Shown piece after piece: positions 23,663 to 36,268 of a stretch of 64,000 nt of DNA. Positions within the stretch are counted from its first letter, which is position 1; each line of letters starts with the position of its first letter. The stretch lies in the NCBI RefSeq assembly GCF_018687715.1, contig NC_056757.1, positions 5,121,501 through 5,185,500 on the forward strand, given 5' to 3'. The notes under the pieces are model-generated. The model was given only the letters and a program-made list of their open reading frames with translations. It did not search any database and was not told the DNA's origin. A program made the position numbers and the translations under genes. The stretch is from Carya illinoinensis. Its lineage: Eukaryota; Streptophyta; Magnoliopsida; Fagales; Juglandaceae.

Positions 23663-24540
23663 CACTTTAAGACTGTATGTAGTATTATCCATCTCTATAA
23701 AATGAGAGAATCTGCTCAGATTTGAAAGAGACTTAATTATGCACAGAGACTCTTCAAATCTTCTCTCTTCCAAAGGATAACATCTTCTTCAACCTCCAGT
23801 AAGTCTCATTTTCTTTATTCTATTGAGAGATAGTTATAGGTGGGGCCATAAGAGATTATGCAATAATTAAGTTTAGTGATTTTGCCCCAAAATAACATGT
23901 GAACGTAAACTTTTATTCCGAACCATGTAAATATATGTGTCTATCTCTTTATTTACATTTTATATATTTATTTCTTGTTTATTCTCATTAATGTACATCC
24001 GAGTACCAAATTGATGCCCAAACCACCATCGATTGTAGACTTTTTGATTGCATCATCGAGGCCTCAAATTACCATACGTGTTCCTCCCTTTCTAATTGCA
24101 CACTTTACGACTGTATGTAGTATTATCCATCTTTATAAAATGAGAGAATCTGCTCACATTTGAGAGAGACTTGATTACGCATAGAGACTCTTCAAATCTT
24201 CTCTCTTCCAAAGGTAGCATCTTCTTCAACCTCCAGTAAGTCTAATTTTCTCTATTCTATTGAGAGATATTTATAGGTGGGGCCATAAGAGATTGTACAA
24301 TAATCAAGTTTAGTGATTTTGCCCCCAAATAATATGTAAACGTAAAATTTTATTCCGAACTATGGAAATATATGTGTCTATCTCTTTATTTACATTTTAT
24401 ATATATTTATTTCTTGTTTATTCTCATTGATGTACATCCGAGTACCAAATTGATGCCCAAACCACCATCGATTGTAGACTTTTTGATTGCATCATCGAGG
24501 CCTCAAATTACCATTGTGTTCCTCCCTTTCTGAATTGTTG
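23663..24540 (+). repeat. 438-bp direct tandem duplication with promoter-like content
   Basis: Two copies, about 23663-24100 and 24101-24540, are nearly identical in long stretches. Both contain TATAAAAT (23696 and 24134), a pyrimidine-rich leader (CTTCAAATCTTCTCTCTTCC), CAACCTCCA followed by a splice-donor-like GTAAGT, GTGGGGCCATAAGAGATT, and the block CCAAACCACCATCGATTG. No protein-coding frame is conserved. It may be a duplicated promoter plus non-coding first exon facing away from STA1, or two tandem LTRs of a lost element. Confidence 0.7.
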
Positions 24541-25031
24541 TGCAAATTTATACTCTAACATGACTTACAAAATTAATTTAAATAGACTAAATCATTTGAG
24601 ATTATTAGAAATATTAAAATATAACATTGAGAATAATATTATTTGATTAAATAATCATAATTATAAAATCAATTTTGCTAATTAATCAGCCAAAAAGCAA
24701 AATGATATGGATTGCTAAAATGCTCCTCTAAGGCAATATTCACAGTTATTCTAGCAGTTCAGATAAGATTCGGACCGCCACTTCTCTGAAAGCATAGTTC
24801 TTGCCTCCCTCTTTCCACCCTCCTTGGAGCTCGTCCATTTGTTGAGTGATCCCTTGCTCTCACGTTTGAGTGTTTGGTCATCATTTTTCCCTACACTGCA
24901 CACTAACGTGGTGAATCTAGTCTAGGGCCAAATCATGGTTCTTAATGAAAAAATAATCTCTCGTGCTTTGTCTCTCTTCCATCCTGTCTGAAATTTTCTA
25001 ACTTCCCTACTGTGCTCCTCTCTCCCATCCC

Positions 25032-25064
<33 letters not shown>

Positions 25065-25335
25065 GGGCAAAGCCGATTCTTGCAAACTCGAAATGGTGTA
25101 CACCAAATTTGCGAACTCAAGTTGACATCGAAAAGAAACTGTGCCTAATTTCAAATCTACAGCCACATCATGGTAAGCTTTCAGAGAAATCTAACATAGT
25201 GTCAATGTAAGCTAGTTTTTCTGGTATATATTTACACTAATTTTGGTTGGTTAGGCGTGATTGTTAATTGATGTTGTGTGTAATTTTTTGTATGAAGGTT
25301 GTTTTGTGTTAATTTTTACATGAATTGGAAAGGAT
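24541..25335. other. Spacer with (CT)n microsatellite
   Basis: Non-coding. A CT dinucleotide run occupies about 25035-25065, followed by a short G/A-richer segment. No gene is recognisable. Confidence 0.6.
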
Positions 25336-25648
25336 ATGCCACTCCTAACCCATTGGATTGGGCTTGGGCCAGGTACTAAGGCCCCCTATAGGTTCGAGCC
25401 TACCCTCCAAGGGCCTAGGAATCGTCAAATGGGCCTAGCCCATGAGCTGTGCTAACAGAAAGGAAATATACCGTGTGGGAAACAAGTCAAATAAGACAGA
25501 CGGGATGTGCCGATCCTAACACTCGCCTGTAATGACCAGCATTAAAGGATCCATGCTGGCAAGTGAACAGAAATCATGGGCAACCCTCCATTCTTTGACA
25601 TTGGGGACAATAAGTGACTGTACCGATTGCTAATCATTGAGACACCAC

Positions 25649-25742
25649 TTAGGAAGCTACGTCACATTAATGTTGCCACCTTAGGTGCCACGTCGCATTA
25701 ATAATGCCACCTTAGATGTCACGCCACATTAAAGGCAATGAC
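25649..25742 (+). repeat. Short tandem repeat within the Gypsy LTR
   Basis: About three imperfect units of roughly 31-47 bp each contain CACGTCGCATTAAT-type and GCCACCTTAG wording (TACGTCACATTAATG, CCACGTCGCATTAATA, TCACGCCACATTAAAG). It is part of the presumed U3 region upstream of the TATAAAAG. Confidence 0.5.
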
Positions 25743-26433
25743 TGGTGTAACTATGGGCATGCCATAGGTACCTGACACAAGATATGAGAATATCCCCCCT
25801 GGGCGAAAACCTCGTATAAAAGCCATGCTTCACATATGAATGAAGCTCTTTGAAATTTGTTATTCCCCTATAATTCTCTTAGACGAAATACTAACTTTGG
25901 TATCAGAGGCTCCCTGGACCACCACCAAGCCCGCATTTGTCTTCGCACTTGAAGGTTGGAACATCCCGACCTAGATTGTAAGATCTTAGACCAGGCATAT
26001 GGAACACGACGTTAACAGTGGTGCCATTTGTGGAATCTCTATAGATGTAACCTATCATTTGTATGCTAGCTACTACACACTCACAATCAACCCAAGAACA
26101 AGAAGTAATGTCGACAAACATGGAAGAACGTTTTATACAGATGGAGGAACGTATGAGAAAAATGGCGGAGGAAGTTGAGAATCTTCGTCGCAAAAATGAA
26201 GTTCTAAGACAAGTCAACATCGAACTGCAAGATGAAGCATGGCCAAGTAGGAACGAATAGGGAGAATCCTGAAGTGCTAGCAGGGTAAATGTCATGTGAA
26301 GAAGAAATGAGAAAGATGCAGTCGCTTTCGGTATTTTCAGATTCAGCAAGTGCCCAAGGTGGAAAACGAGAAGGCCGATAGGTTGGCACAAGCTGCTTCT
26401 GGGTAGGAAGAAGCCCCTCTACCAAAGCAGATA

Positions 26434-27715
26434 GTGATCATAATAGTGGATGCCCCCGCAGTAGGGGCTGAGATCTCTGAAGTAAGGCCGGGAGCTCTAG
26501 AATGGGCCGCAGAGATAATCATATATCTAGATGCTAAAGAAAAGTGGGAGGCAAGGAAGGTTAAGAGAAGGGTAGCACATTTCACCCTTGTAGATGGAGT
26601 TCTATACCAGTGGAGTTACTTGGAAACTCTGTTAAGATGCATTTCGCCTGGAAAAATATAGTATATCCTTACGAAAATACATAAAGGAGTGTGTAGGAAC
26701 CACTCAGGCAAGAAAGCACTGGTAGGAAAGGTAGTGAGGGCAGGATACAACTAGCCACACGCCTTCAAAGATGTAGAAGAATTTGTTAAAAAATGCCAGA
26801 AATGTCAGGAGTATGCCCTAATACGTCACTGTCTACCGGAAGAGTTGATGTCAATCATGTCACCATGGCCCTTTGTGCTGTGGAGAGTTAAACTAGTCAC
26901 CCCCTACCCCTAGGCAAAGGAGGCGTGAATTTTGTAGTCGTGACTATTGACTATTTCACCTAATGAGTGGAAGTTAAAGATTTGACGACGATAACGACAA
27001 GCAATATTACCTAATTCCCATAGAAGGCCATAGTATGCAGATTTGGCATCCCTCGCTGCATAATCTCAGACAACGATAGACAGTTCGACTCAGAGCACTA
27101 TCACGAATGGTTCAAAGACTTGGGAATCAAATTTCAAAACTTGTTCCCGGGACACCCACAGGCCAACATGCAAGTCGAGGCAACCACCAAAACGTTGCTT
27201 ACTAAATTGAAGAAGAGGCTCGACGAGAGGAATGGGGCTTGGGCAGAGGAACTCCTTAGGGTGTTGTAGGCCCCCAAACCACTGTCAAAACTCCTACAAG
27301 GAAAACCATTTCACCTTGCCTACAGGCATGAGGTGGTGGTGCTGGTCAAGAAATGGATGCCCACGTAGAGGATCCACCATTTTGACCAAGACTCCAATGA
27401 CAAGAGGCTAGAAGAACAACTCAATATACTGGATCAAAAAAGACAAGAGGTCGAGATGAAACAACGATTAACAAAAGGAAGACCTAGCAATACTTCAACA
27501 GGAGAGTTAGGCCAAGATATTTCAAGGTTGGCGAACTAGTGCTAAGGTAAACGAGGACAATCACTAGAGAATAGGAAAAGCTAGGGCCACGATAGGAAGG
27601 TCTATAAGTCGTCACCGCCAACAACTACCTAGACTGCTATCTACTCTAAGACGTCCAAGGGAAAGAGCTGCCGCACCCATGGAATACAGAATATTTATGG
27701 AAGTTCTTTTGTTAG
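26434..27715 (+). pseudogene. Gypsy integrase remnant
   Basis: The open segment 26434-26661 reads EARKVKRRVAHFTLVDGVLY, the start of the H2C2 zinc-binding domain of Gypsy integrases. In broken frames downstream come KCQKCQEYAL, PWPFVLWRV, VVVTIDYFT (catalytic Asp region), CIISDNDRQFDSEHYHEWFK (second Asp) and HPQANMQVEATTKTLL (Glu region). A C-terminal stretch then ends in a HGIQNIYG-like motif, where intact relatives end just before the 3' region. Stops occur throughout. The order matches a Ty3/Gypsy pol C-terminus. Confidence 0.75.
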
Positions 27716-27789
27716 GAAATGTAAACATGTATACAAATGATGAACATGTTCGTTAGCGCTATGTGCTGTCTCACATGACTAATTACCTT

Positions 27790-28330
27790 CCCGTAGAGAG
27801 TTCATAGGTGGGTCCAACCTCAGGCCTACTCGACCTCCCTCATGGCAAAGCATGGGTCCAACCCTCTAGGGTAAGTTTAGTCCTAGTGTGAGGCTCAAAG
27901 GGGTGAGCTTAGTCTCCAGGTTGCTTGACCTTTCTCATGAAGGAGTGTGGGTCCAACTCTTGGCTATCTAAACGATTTACCTTCTCGTGGAGAATCAACA
28001 TGAGGGTCCAACGTCAGACTGCTTGACCTCCCTCATGGCAAAGCATAGGTCTAGCCTTCTAGCTACCCGACATCTTACCTCCCCTTAAGGCTCAAAGATG
28101 CAAATTTAGTCTCTAGGTTGCTCGACCTCTCCTACGGAGGAATGCAGGTCCATGCCTTTGTTGCTCGAACGATTTACCTTTTTATGGGGAGTCAACAAGC
28201 GGCTATAGCCTCAAACTTCCCAACCTCCCTCACGGCAAAGCGCGGGTCCAGCCCATTGGCTACCTAACATCTTACCTTCCCATGAGGAGTCATTAGACGG
28301 GTCCAACGATTGGACCTACACTCCTCTGTG
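27790..28330 (+). repeat. Degenerate ~200-bp tandem array downstream of Gypsy integrase
   Basis: The phrases GACCTCCCTCATGGCAAAGC, GGGTCCAAC, CATCTTACCT and GTGGAGAATCAAC recur at about 27793, 27975, 28180 and 28280, each time in the same order, with period about 180-205 bp. Only three to four diverged units remain. Tandem repeats between pol and the 3' LTR are a known trait of some plant Gypsy lineages (notably Tat/Ogre). Confidence 0.65.
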
Positions 28331-29984
28331 AGAAAGATGTTAAGGCTATGCATTGTGTAAAGTGGTAGGGTTGTTGTGCAACCATGATGTAATTAGTGAT
28401 GTGGCAATGTGTTGTGAAGTGGCAGGATGTCACTTAAAGTATGGGGGATGAGCCATGTGGTTTGAAGTGCGATGTAAAGCGATTGGATGTGGTGTAGTCA
28501 TGACGTGGTTGTACGTTATGTGGGTTGACTGAAGTATTGAGATAAGTTATGTAGTTGAACAGGTTGTGTGAAGTGCTACAATGGTTGGATGTCAATGTAT
28601 GGGTGCACGAAGCTTGTTTACACAAAAAGACGTTTTAGTATATTATATGTTGATCTTAGGTGATAAAAGAGGTGAGGTACATGTGTAAACTAGTTAGACA
28701 CATGTGCTAGACAGATTTGCTATATGTAATGGATAATCTGTCTTAACCATAATTACACAATGTTAAGCTTCAAGGTTGGTTTAAAGTTTTGTATTATGCA
28801 TGGTTAAGGTTACAAGGAAGTGTTGGCTAGGTTGTACACAAATGCAAGAAGGGATGTGTGTATTGGCTAAGGTTGAGACATGCAACTTGGTTGGTCTGAG
28901 TTGTGCATCAAAGTGGATTATTTAGTAAGTAGGGAGAACGATGAAGGCGACTGTGTGTCTTATGTTGGTTATGTTGGTTATGTATGCATGTAGGTTTCCA
29001 TCTGACACGTACGTGAATAGATTGCATTATATGAAAAAAGCATGATGAAATGATTTATGAAAGTATGCTATATGATGTTTAAAGATATAAGTATGTATAG
29101 CTATTTTTGGCAGCCGCTATTTATGCACTCAAAGTAATAAGTTGTATGCATGTGAATGGATGTTATAAGTAATAGCTATTGTCTTTATTTTAAATGATGA
29201 AGTGAAATGTTAAGGTTTACGCTTGATGATTTTAAATGATATTTAAAGTGACACGATGGAAATGTGTTTTTAAATGACGCTATGAAATGGATTTTAATGG
29301 GGCTATGAAGCGATTTTAAATAATGCCATGAATTGATTTTTACGATGATGCTCATGTTTATACTTTTAAAGGATGTTTTAAATGTTGAGGTTCAAGCTTA
29401 TAATTTTAAACAATGTTTATAAAATGAATGGACTGGTTAAAAGAATAAATGAAAAAGAAATGACTGAATGTATGAAAGTGAGGAAGAAGCTGCAGGACAG
29501 ACATGGCCCTTACCCTTATCAGAAAAGGAAAAGAATGTTAGTTTATTTTGACTGTATGGAATAATACTTACTAAGTAATTAACTCACTTTTAGTTTTTAT
29601 ATTTGTCATTCCCCCTCTCAGAGACAAAGTGAGGAAGAAGCAGTAGGACAGACATGGCCCAAGGGAAGAGCGACAACAACCTAGGCTAGTTTTATGTAAT
29701 GTAGGAAAGGGTGTTCTTGTAAAAATTATTTTTATTTAATTTTAAGATTTTCACTACACTCTCTTTTAATTAATAGAGTAGGTTTTAAATTTAAATATAG
29801 AACATTTCATATGCTGGGATGGAAAGAAAAAAAGTTTTAAAAGAATTAGTAATTCTCATCTTATTTTTTAAAACTAATTTTTAAATCCACACATATCTTT
29901 TTACTTCTCTCTACTTTTTTTACAATAGAACTGGTGAAGAAAAAGGACTTTGGCTTGGCTTTATAACCCCTTTTTTTAATATGT
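28331..29984. other. Non-coding repeat-derived region
   Basis: G/T-rich then AT-rich sequence with recurring TTTTAAATGATG and GATGAAATG-type wording (about 29010-29390). The phrase GAGGAAGAAGC-x-GCAGGACAGACATGGCCC-type recurs about 150 bp apart (29481 and 29631). It is probably the remaining 3' part of the Gypsy element. No protein is recognisable. Confidence 0.45.
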
Positions 29985-31760
29985 GCTGTACAATTTTTGA
30001 ATCTCGATATTTTGGTAGTAAAGATATCTGTAAGGTCTGACCGAGATAGGAGAAATGCCTTCCTTTAAAGGAGTCTGGTGATCAAAGGATCTTGGGGGTG
30101 GAAACCCCACTAGCTCTCTAAAGACTCCTTGAACCTCAAGAAGCACCTCTACAACTTCATTTTGGAAGGTTTTAGCTTCCTCAAAAACTTTTAATACATG
30201 CTACTATTTGCAGTAACCAACCTTATTTCATAAGAAAAGAAGACTTTAAAGAGCTTGCCACCTGCCTTCGCTGCTACATTTTCAAAGTAAAGACCTTGTA
30301 AAACAACAATTCTTTCCCCCACATCAAACTTCATAGTCATTGGTGAAGTCTCAATTAATGGGATCTAATATTTTCAGCTACCGAACTCTAAAGACTATGT
30401 CACAGCCCTCCAATGTTAATATGTGAAAGGGAACTGAAAACTTATTGCCTTGAATTTTAATAACCTCTTCACATCTTCCCTTACTTAGCAGTTTATCCCC
30501 ATTGGTTATCTTGACCTGTAAGCTAGAATCTTTTTAAATTTTCAACTTGACTGTTTGAATAACTTATGGCTCTAAAAAGTTATGGGTGCTACATGAATCC
30601 ACTAAAATTTCTACTAAAAGAGTACCAATCTTTCCAAGAAACCTCATAGCATAGCCAAAAATTGCTTGGATGGATATTTCCATATTCTTTCTCTTCCCTT
30701 CCTTCTGGAGCTTTAGGCATATTACCATTATTTTCTTGCTCCATCCACAATTGAATTTCAGCTTGCAAAAGATAAATTCTGGGATTCTCACACACATATG
30801 TTGGGGTTCCACATCTCCTCACAATGGTGTAACAAAGACCCTTCCTTCTCTTCTCATCCATCTGTGAAGAAGAAATCTTTCTGGGTTGATAGTTATTCTT
30901 CTAAATTCTAGTTCCCCCTTCCCTTACTATTTCATGAAACCCTTTTTCACCACTAATCCCTCTTGTTTTAATTCCTTTCGAGAAGTTAATATATATTCTT
31001 CTTGGATTTCAGCTAATCCAAAAGTTGCATTGAGATTGATAGGATTCAACATTTCTATAGAAAGACAACCCTAATCATTCAACCAACTCAAAAAGAAACT
31101 AAGTTTATGCCTCTCCAACAATCCCTTCAATCTATTTGACAATTATTCAAATTGAGCCTTGTAGGCAGCAATAGAAGAAGTTTGTGTAAGGCGAGTTAAA
31201 GCCTCTATGAAATCATCATAAGCTATAGGGCCAAATCTAATTTGTAAAGCTTTAACAAATGAGTCCCACCCCGTGAACTGACCACAATCTACTGCATCCT
31301 GGTACCAATACTCTAGGGCTTCACCTTCCATATGGTATGAGGCCATTAAAAGCCTATGGTTTGGAGGTGTTTGATGAAATTCAGAATACTAAGTGGCTTT
31401 AAAAACCCACCCCATAGGGTTGTTCCCATCAAAATGGGAAAATTCTAATTGTACCCCTTTTGAAAAAAAAAAAACCTCCTATCTTCCAAACCCACTACCT
31501 TAGTTTCATGCTACCCCTCATCAAGAGGTTGAACTTGATGATTCTCAGTTAACGTACGAATCATGTCGGTTAACTGATCTAACGTGACTGTAACCACGTG
31601 GATAGATTGTTGATGTTCAACAAGTTGCTTCTGGAATGCTTCCTATTACCTTCGTGAGTTTTTATGATGCATCTTTAGAGTTGTTGAGTGCATACCTTCT
31701 ATCATGAAAGAATCAACCACTCTAATATCAATTGTCATAGTCTTCCTTCTAACACACAAG
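29985..31760 (-). pseudogene. Antisense Gypsy gag-protease-RT(N) fragment
   Basis: On the minus strand, from right to left: a primer-site-like ATTGATATTAGAGTGG near 31730, a gag core (EALEYWYQDAVDCG and LTRLTQTSSIAAYKAQFE, 31346-31143), a decayed zinc knuckle, and a KSPK-like PRIYLLQAEIQ motif. A retropepsin motif LVDSCSTHNFLEP (near 30600) follows, in which the catalytic D-S-G reads D-S-C. The remaining protease domain is at 30560-30330 and an RT start (DHQTPLKEGISPISVRPYRY, near 30060) precedes truncation at about 29985. Frames are broken. The Cys in the retropepsin triad and the truncation make it inactive. Confidence 0.75.
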
Positions 31761-31991
31761 TAAAGAATTAAAGAAAGGAAAGAATTCGAGAACAAGATTC
31801 AAGAATGGCAATCTTTAATCTGGAATGGATTTTTCGAGGAAATCCCAACTCCACAATTGTTTCTTACAATTCGATTGACCTTTTGTGACATCTGCTTGAT
31901 GCTTACATACAATTAGTCTATTATATCATCTTATAAGGGTCTAATGCATTATTTCAAGTTTATTAAACGCATCACTTTATTATACTAAAAT

Positions 31992-31996
31992 GCACC
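31992..31996. repeat. Target-site duplication GCACC, left copy
   Basis: GCACC immediately precedes the 5' LTR of Copia B and is repeated exactly at 37752-37756 after the 3' LTR. This proves that 31997-37751 inserted as a unit. Confidence 0.9.
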
Positions 31997-32382
31997 TGTA
32001 ATAAAGCAGGGGTGCCCTTAGTGGGCATGCTCCTGCCTCTTACCATTTAGAGATGCTGGCATTACTCCAGGCGTTATGCCTGGAGTCAAGGCCCCTAACT
32101 TTGGCTGGCCAACGGTTACCATATGAAGGGGCGCGGACGACTGATAAATTAGTCCTCCATTCCTTGGCAGATGTAACTCTCTCTTGGAAAAATCTCTCTC
32201 TGTCTGTGAGTGAAAATACTTAGGCTGTGGGCATTTTGAATGTGACTCTAGATTCATCTACGTAGCACATTCACGCACTGAGTGGAGAAATCTACTTGAA
32301 CACTGGATTCACTCATGGAACAACTACACAGACTATTCTTGAGGTATTTCTTCCGCTGTGTACGTTTATATTATTGCTAACA
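31997..32382 (+). repeat. 5' LTR of Copia B
   Basis: 386 bp, starting TGTAATAAAGCAGGGG and ending TATTGCTAACA. It contains the near-palindrome TCCAGGCGTTATGCCTGGAG, which could form a short hairpin. It lacks the 14-bp ATAAATGGCCAGCC present in the 3' copy at about 37467. Confidence 0.95.
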
Positions 32383-32383
32383 T

Positions 32384-32395
32384 TGGTATCAGAGC
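32384..32395 (+). promoter_or_regulatory. Primer-binding site of Copia B
   Basis: TGGTATCAGAGC complements the 3' end of plant initiator-Met tRNA and starts one base after the 5' LTR. This is the standard Copia arrangement. Confidence 0.9.
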
Positions 32396-32423
32396 ATTAC
32401 GTTAGTTGTTCCCAGTGTTATAC

Positions 32424-35400
32424 TCTGAACAACACTGAAAGGATCATGAGGTTTTTGAGAATTGGCTCAAAAAGGATTGGTGTGTGCGCTTTACTATGTT
32501 AAGTAGTATGCACAATGACCTTATCGGGGAGTTCGAGGAGTATAACACTGCTCAAAGTATGTGGGAAGCACTAAAAGTGAAGTTCGGGGGAACTTCTGCC
32601 ACGAGATTGCGCGAACTGACTATGAAGTTTGACTCTTATAAGATGCGCTTTGAACACACGATAAAGCAGCATCTTAGAACGATGTCATCAATGATCCGTG
32701 AACTCAAAGTGGTTGGAAACAATCTGACGAATGAGCAGCAAGTCCAAGCGGTTATACGCTCACTACCCAATTCATGGGAAGCCATGTGCCAAAATTTGAC
32801 GCACAATGAGAACATCAAAACTTTTGATGATGTGTCGCATCATTTGGAGCTTGAGGCAGAGCGCCTAGAGGCTATTAAGCCTAAACATTCATCCTATGTG
32901 GCTGAATCTGGCTCGTGTAAGGCAATTAGGCCTAAATGCAAGAATAATAAACTTGAGGTATCCACTGGACGTGTGCAAAAAGAGTCAGGAACTTTCAAAC
33001 GCACCAAGAGAGGGAAGCGTGGAAAGAACAAGTCCAATATGGATTGTTTTAACTGTGGAAAGAAAGGCCACTTCACTCGTGACTGTACTGAGCCGAAGAA
33101 GGTACAATCTGACTATTCTCTTTCTGTTTATGTAACAAGTCATGTGATGGTTGCTCACTCATATCCTATGTGGACTGTTGATTCAGGAGCGACTGAGCAC
33201 ATAGCAAGAGACAGAGTCGGATTTGTCGAGTATCGTCGAATTCCAGTTGGGAGTCGTGATATCAAGGTGAGGAATGGAGCTAGTGTCGAGGTGCTGGGAG
33301 TTAGTACCTACAAGCTAGTATTGCCAGGCGGTCGCATTTTATTACTTCATCATGTGTTATACGCTCCCGGAATATGACGAAATTTACTTTCCGTAGTTAC
33401 TTTAATCAGACTTGGTTTCCGCATTTTATTTGAAAACAATGGTGTTTCCCTATTTTTGGGTAATGTTTTTTATGGTTCTGCTTTTCTTTCAGACGGTTTT
33501 ATGATAATGGATTTGGATTATTCAAATGTGAATGAATCTACTATTTTTATCACTGAATCTGATAATTTAGATTCGCATACATGGCATGCTAGACTTGGCC
33601 ATGTTGGGCAAGAGAGGATGACACGGTTGGCTAGAGAAGGCCTAATAGGCAATCTCGCTAAAGTCACGTTGCCCACTTGTGAACATTGTTTGATGGGAAA
33701 ATAAAAAAGAAAACCGTTTGGAAAAGCAGCAAGAGCATCTTCTCTATTGCAATTAATCCACTCAGATATTTGTGGCCCAATTAGTGTGAGGGCGAGACAC
33801 GGGGCTTTATATTTCATCACATTCATAGATGATTATTCACGATATGGTCATGTTTATTTGATCTCCCATAAGTCTGAAGCATTGGATTGCTTTAGACGAT
33901 ACATGAGTTTAGTTGAGAATCAATTAGACAGAAGTATAAAAGCTCTAAGAACAGACCGTGGACGTGAATATTTATCTGAGCAATTTAAAAGGCTCTGTGA
34001 TGAAAAAGGAATTAAAAGGCAGTTGACAATGCCATATACGCCACAACAAAATGGCATGGCAGAAAGAAGAAATCGGACACTGCTTGAGATGGTTAGATCG
34101 ACGATGGCGCAAGCAAACCTACCAATATCATATTGGGGGGATGCACTTTTGACTGCAGCCTATATCCTTAACCGAGTGCCCTTCAAATCGGTGCCATCCA
34201 CCCTGTATGAACTTTGAACCAGTGAGAAACCCAACTTGAATAACTTGCGGCCATGGGGTTCAACGGGCTTTGTTCATGATTCTTTCCATAAATATGGAAA
34301 GTTGGGTCCTAGAGGAAAGAAGTGTATCTTTATAAGGTACCCTGATCACTCTAAGGGATATGTATTAATCGGTGAACAACCTGATGGGACGGTATCTGAA
34401 ATTGAGTCATGAGATGTGAATTTCATCGAGGATGAATTTCCAATTAGAGGCGAGGTTGGTAGGAGTTTGGAACTCCAAGAACTTGTGGATCAAGAGGAAA
34501 TCACTCCAAGTGTCGTAGTTGAGAATGATGAAATTTCTCAAGCTCTTAGAAACAGTGGGAGTGATTTAGCTCTAAGCAACAAAACACCACTTGTTGATTA
34601 TTCACAACAGTTTCAACCACGTAGAAGCTCACGCGGAAATATTCCCCGTCGTCGATTTGAGATTGAATGGGAGATTTTCATGGTGGGACTGCAAGATGAT
34701 GATGAGCCTAGAACCATCCAAAAGGCTTTCTCATCTTCTACTAAAGATGAGTGGATAAAAGCACTAAACAATGAGATGGAGTCTATAAGGACTAATCAGG
34801 TCTGGGATCTGGTAGACCTATCGCCAGGACGAAAGGCCATTGGGAACAAATGGGTTCTAAAGGTCAAACGTAAAGCGGATGGGTCAATAGAAATGCATAA
34901 AGCTCGCCTAGTAGTGAAAAGATATACCCAACAAGAGGGTATAGACTATGAGGAAACCTTTTCTCCAATAGTAAGGTTTGCCTCAATTCGCTTGATTCTA
35001 GCCATTGTAGCACAATTGGACTTAGAACTCTATCAAATGGACGTTAAGATAGCTTCTCTCAATGGAGAACTAGATGAAGAGATCTATATGGATCAATCCA
35101 CGGGCTTTGTGGTCAAAGGTCAAGAGCGCAAAGTGTGCAAGCTCAAACGATCTATATATGGCCTAAAGAAATCATCTAGACAGTGGTACCTCCGATTCCA
35201 TCAAGCCATTCTTTTGAATGAGTTTACGATGATCGCAGAAGACCACTGTGTTTATATAAAACAGTCCAAAACGATTTTTGTGTTATTATCATTATATGTT
35301 GATGATATTTTAATGGCTGGAAATGATAAGAGGATGATTGTCGCCACTAAAGAGTGGTTGTCCCTCAATTTTGAGATGAAGGACATGGGTGAGGCTGAAT

Positions 35401-36268
35401 ATATTTTGGGGTTAAGATCTATAGAGATCGTTCAAAGAAGCTTCTGTGTTTGTCTCAACAGACTTACATAAAGAAGGTCCTTGAACGCTTCCAAATGAGT
35501 AATTGTAAACCCATTGACAATCCCATTGCTAAAGGCGAGACCTTATGCCAAGAAATGTGTCCTAAAACTCCAAAAGAGATAGAGAAAATGACTCGTGTTC
35601 CCTATGCTAGCGCTATTGGTAGTCTGATGTACACAATGATGTGTACTCGACCGGATATATGCTATGCAATTGGCTTGGTCAGTAGATTCCAATCTAATCC
35701 TGGACTGGCTCATTGGAAAGCAGTCAAGAGGATTTTCAGATACCTCAAGGGAACTGCAGACTATACATTGTGCTATTAGGGTTCAAATTTGTAGCTAAAT
35801 GGTTACAGTGATGCTGATTGGAGCAGTGACCTAGATGAGCGCAAATCGACAACTGGATATGTTTTCTTGCTAAATAATGGTGCCATCACATGGAGTAGCA
35901 AGAAACAACTCTGTATAGCTTTATCCACTATGGAGGCAGAGTACATAGCATGTTCAGTAGCAGTTCAGGAGGCTGTTTGGTTGAGGAGGTTCCTTCAACA
36001 CTTAGATATCGGCGCGGATTATTCTGATCCAGTGAAGATTTTTTGCGACAACATGGCTGCTCTCGCGTATGCTAAGGACCCAAAATATCATGGAAGAACC
36101 AAACACATTGATATCCGATATCACTACATAAGAGATATCGTGGCACAAAAGGAAGTGGTCCTAAAACATTTATTTACGAATCACATGGTTGCTAATCCCT
36201 TGACAAAGCCCATAACGAAAGTCGCTTTTATGACTCATGTTAGGAGTTTAGGACTGCGCAGATTGTGA
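32424..36268 (+). pseudogene. Copia B Gag-Pol polyprotein, interrupted
   Basis: Domains in order: gag (about 32440-33110) with a CCHC zinc knuckle CFNCGKKGHFTRDC (33045-33086); protease WTVDSGATEH (about 33169); GAG-pre-integrase HARLGHVGQERM (about 33583); integrase (about 33747-34217) with catalytic Asp in HSDICG, Asp in RTDRGREYL and Glu in NGMAERRNRT; RT (about 34740-35530) with intact LYVDDILMAG; and RNase H (about 35800-36268) with STMEAEYIA. Stops interrupt it at 33375-33377, 33702-33704, 34215-34217, 34410-34412 and 35777-35779. A 1-nt loss in a G run near 35408-35411 shifts the frame inside RT. The start of gag is also truncated. Between the lesions the protein reads well. Confidence 0.9.

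Larger units (their letters stand above)
25336..27715 (+). mobile_element. Gypsy retrotransposon fragment (LTR, gag start, integrase)
   Basis: A probable 5' LTR (about 25336-25895) carries TATAAAAG at 25815-25822. It is followed by TGGTATCAGAG at 25898-25908, the classic initiator-Met tRNA primer-binding site. A gag-like coiled-coil stretch (MEERFIQMEERMRKMAEEVE, 26121-26180) follows. The sequence then jumps straight to the integrase region, so protease, RT and RNase H have been deleted. No matching 3' LTR was found. A degenerate tandem array follows immediately. Confidence 0.75.
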
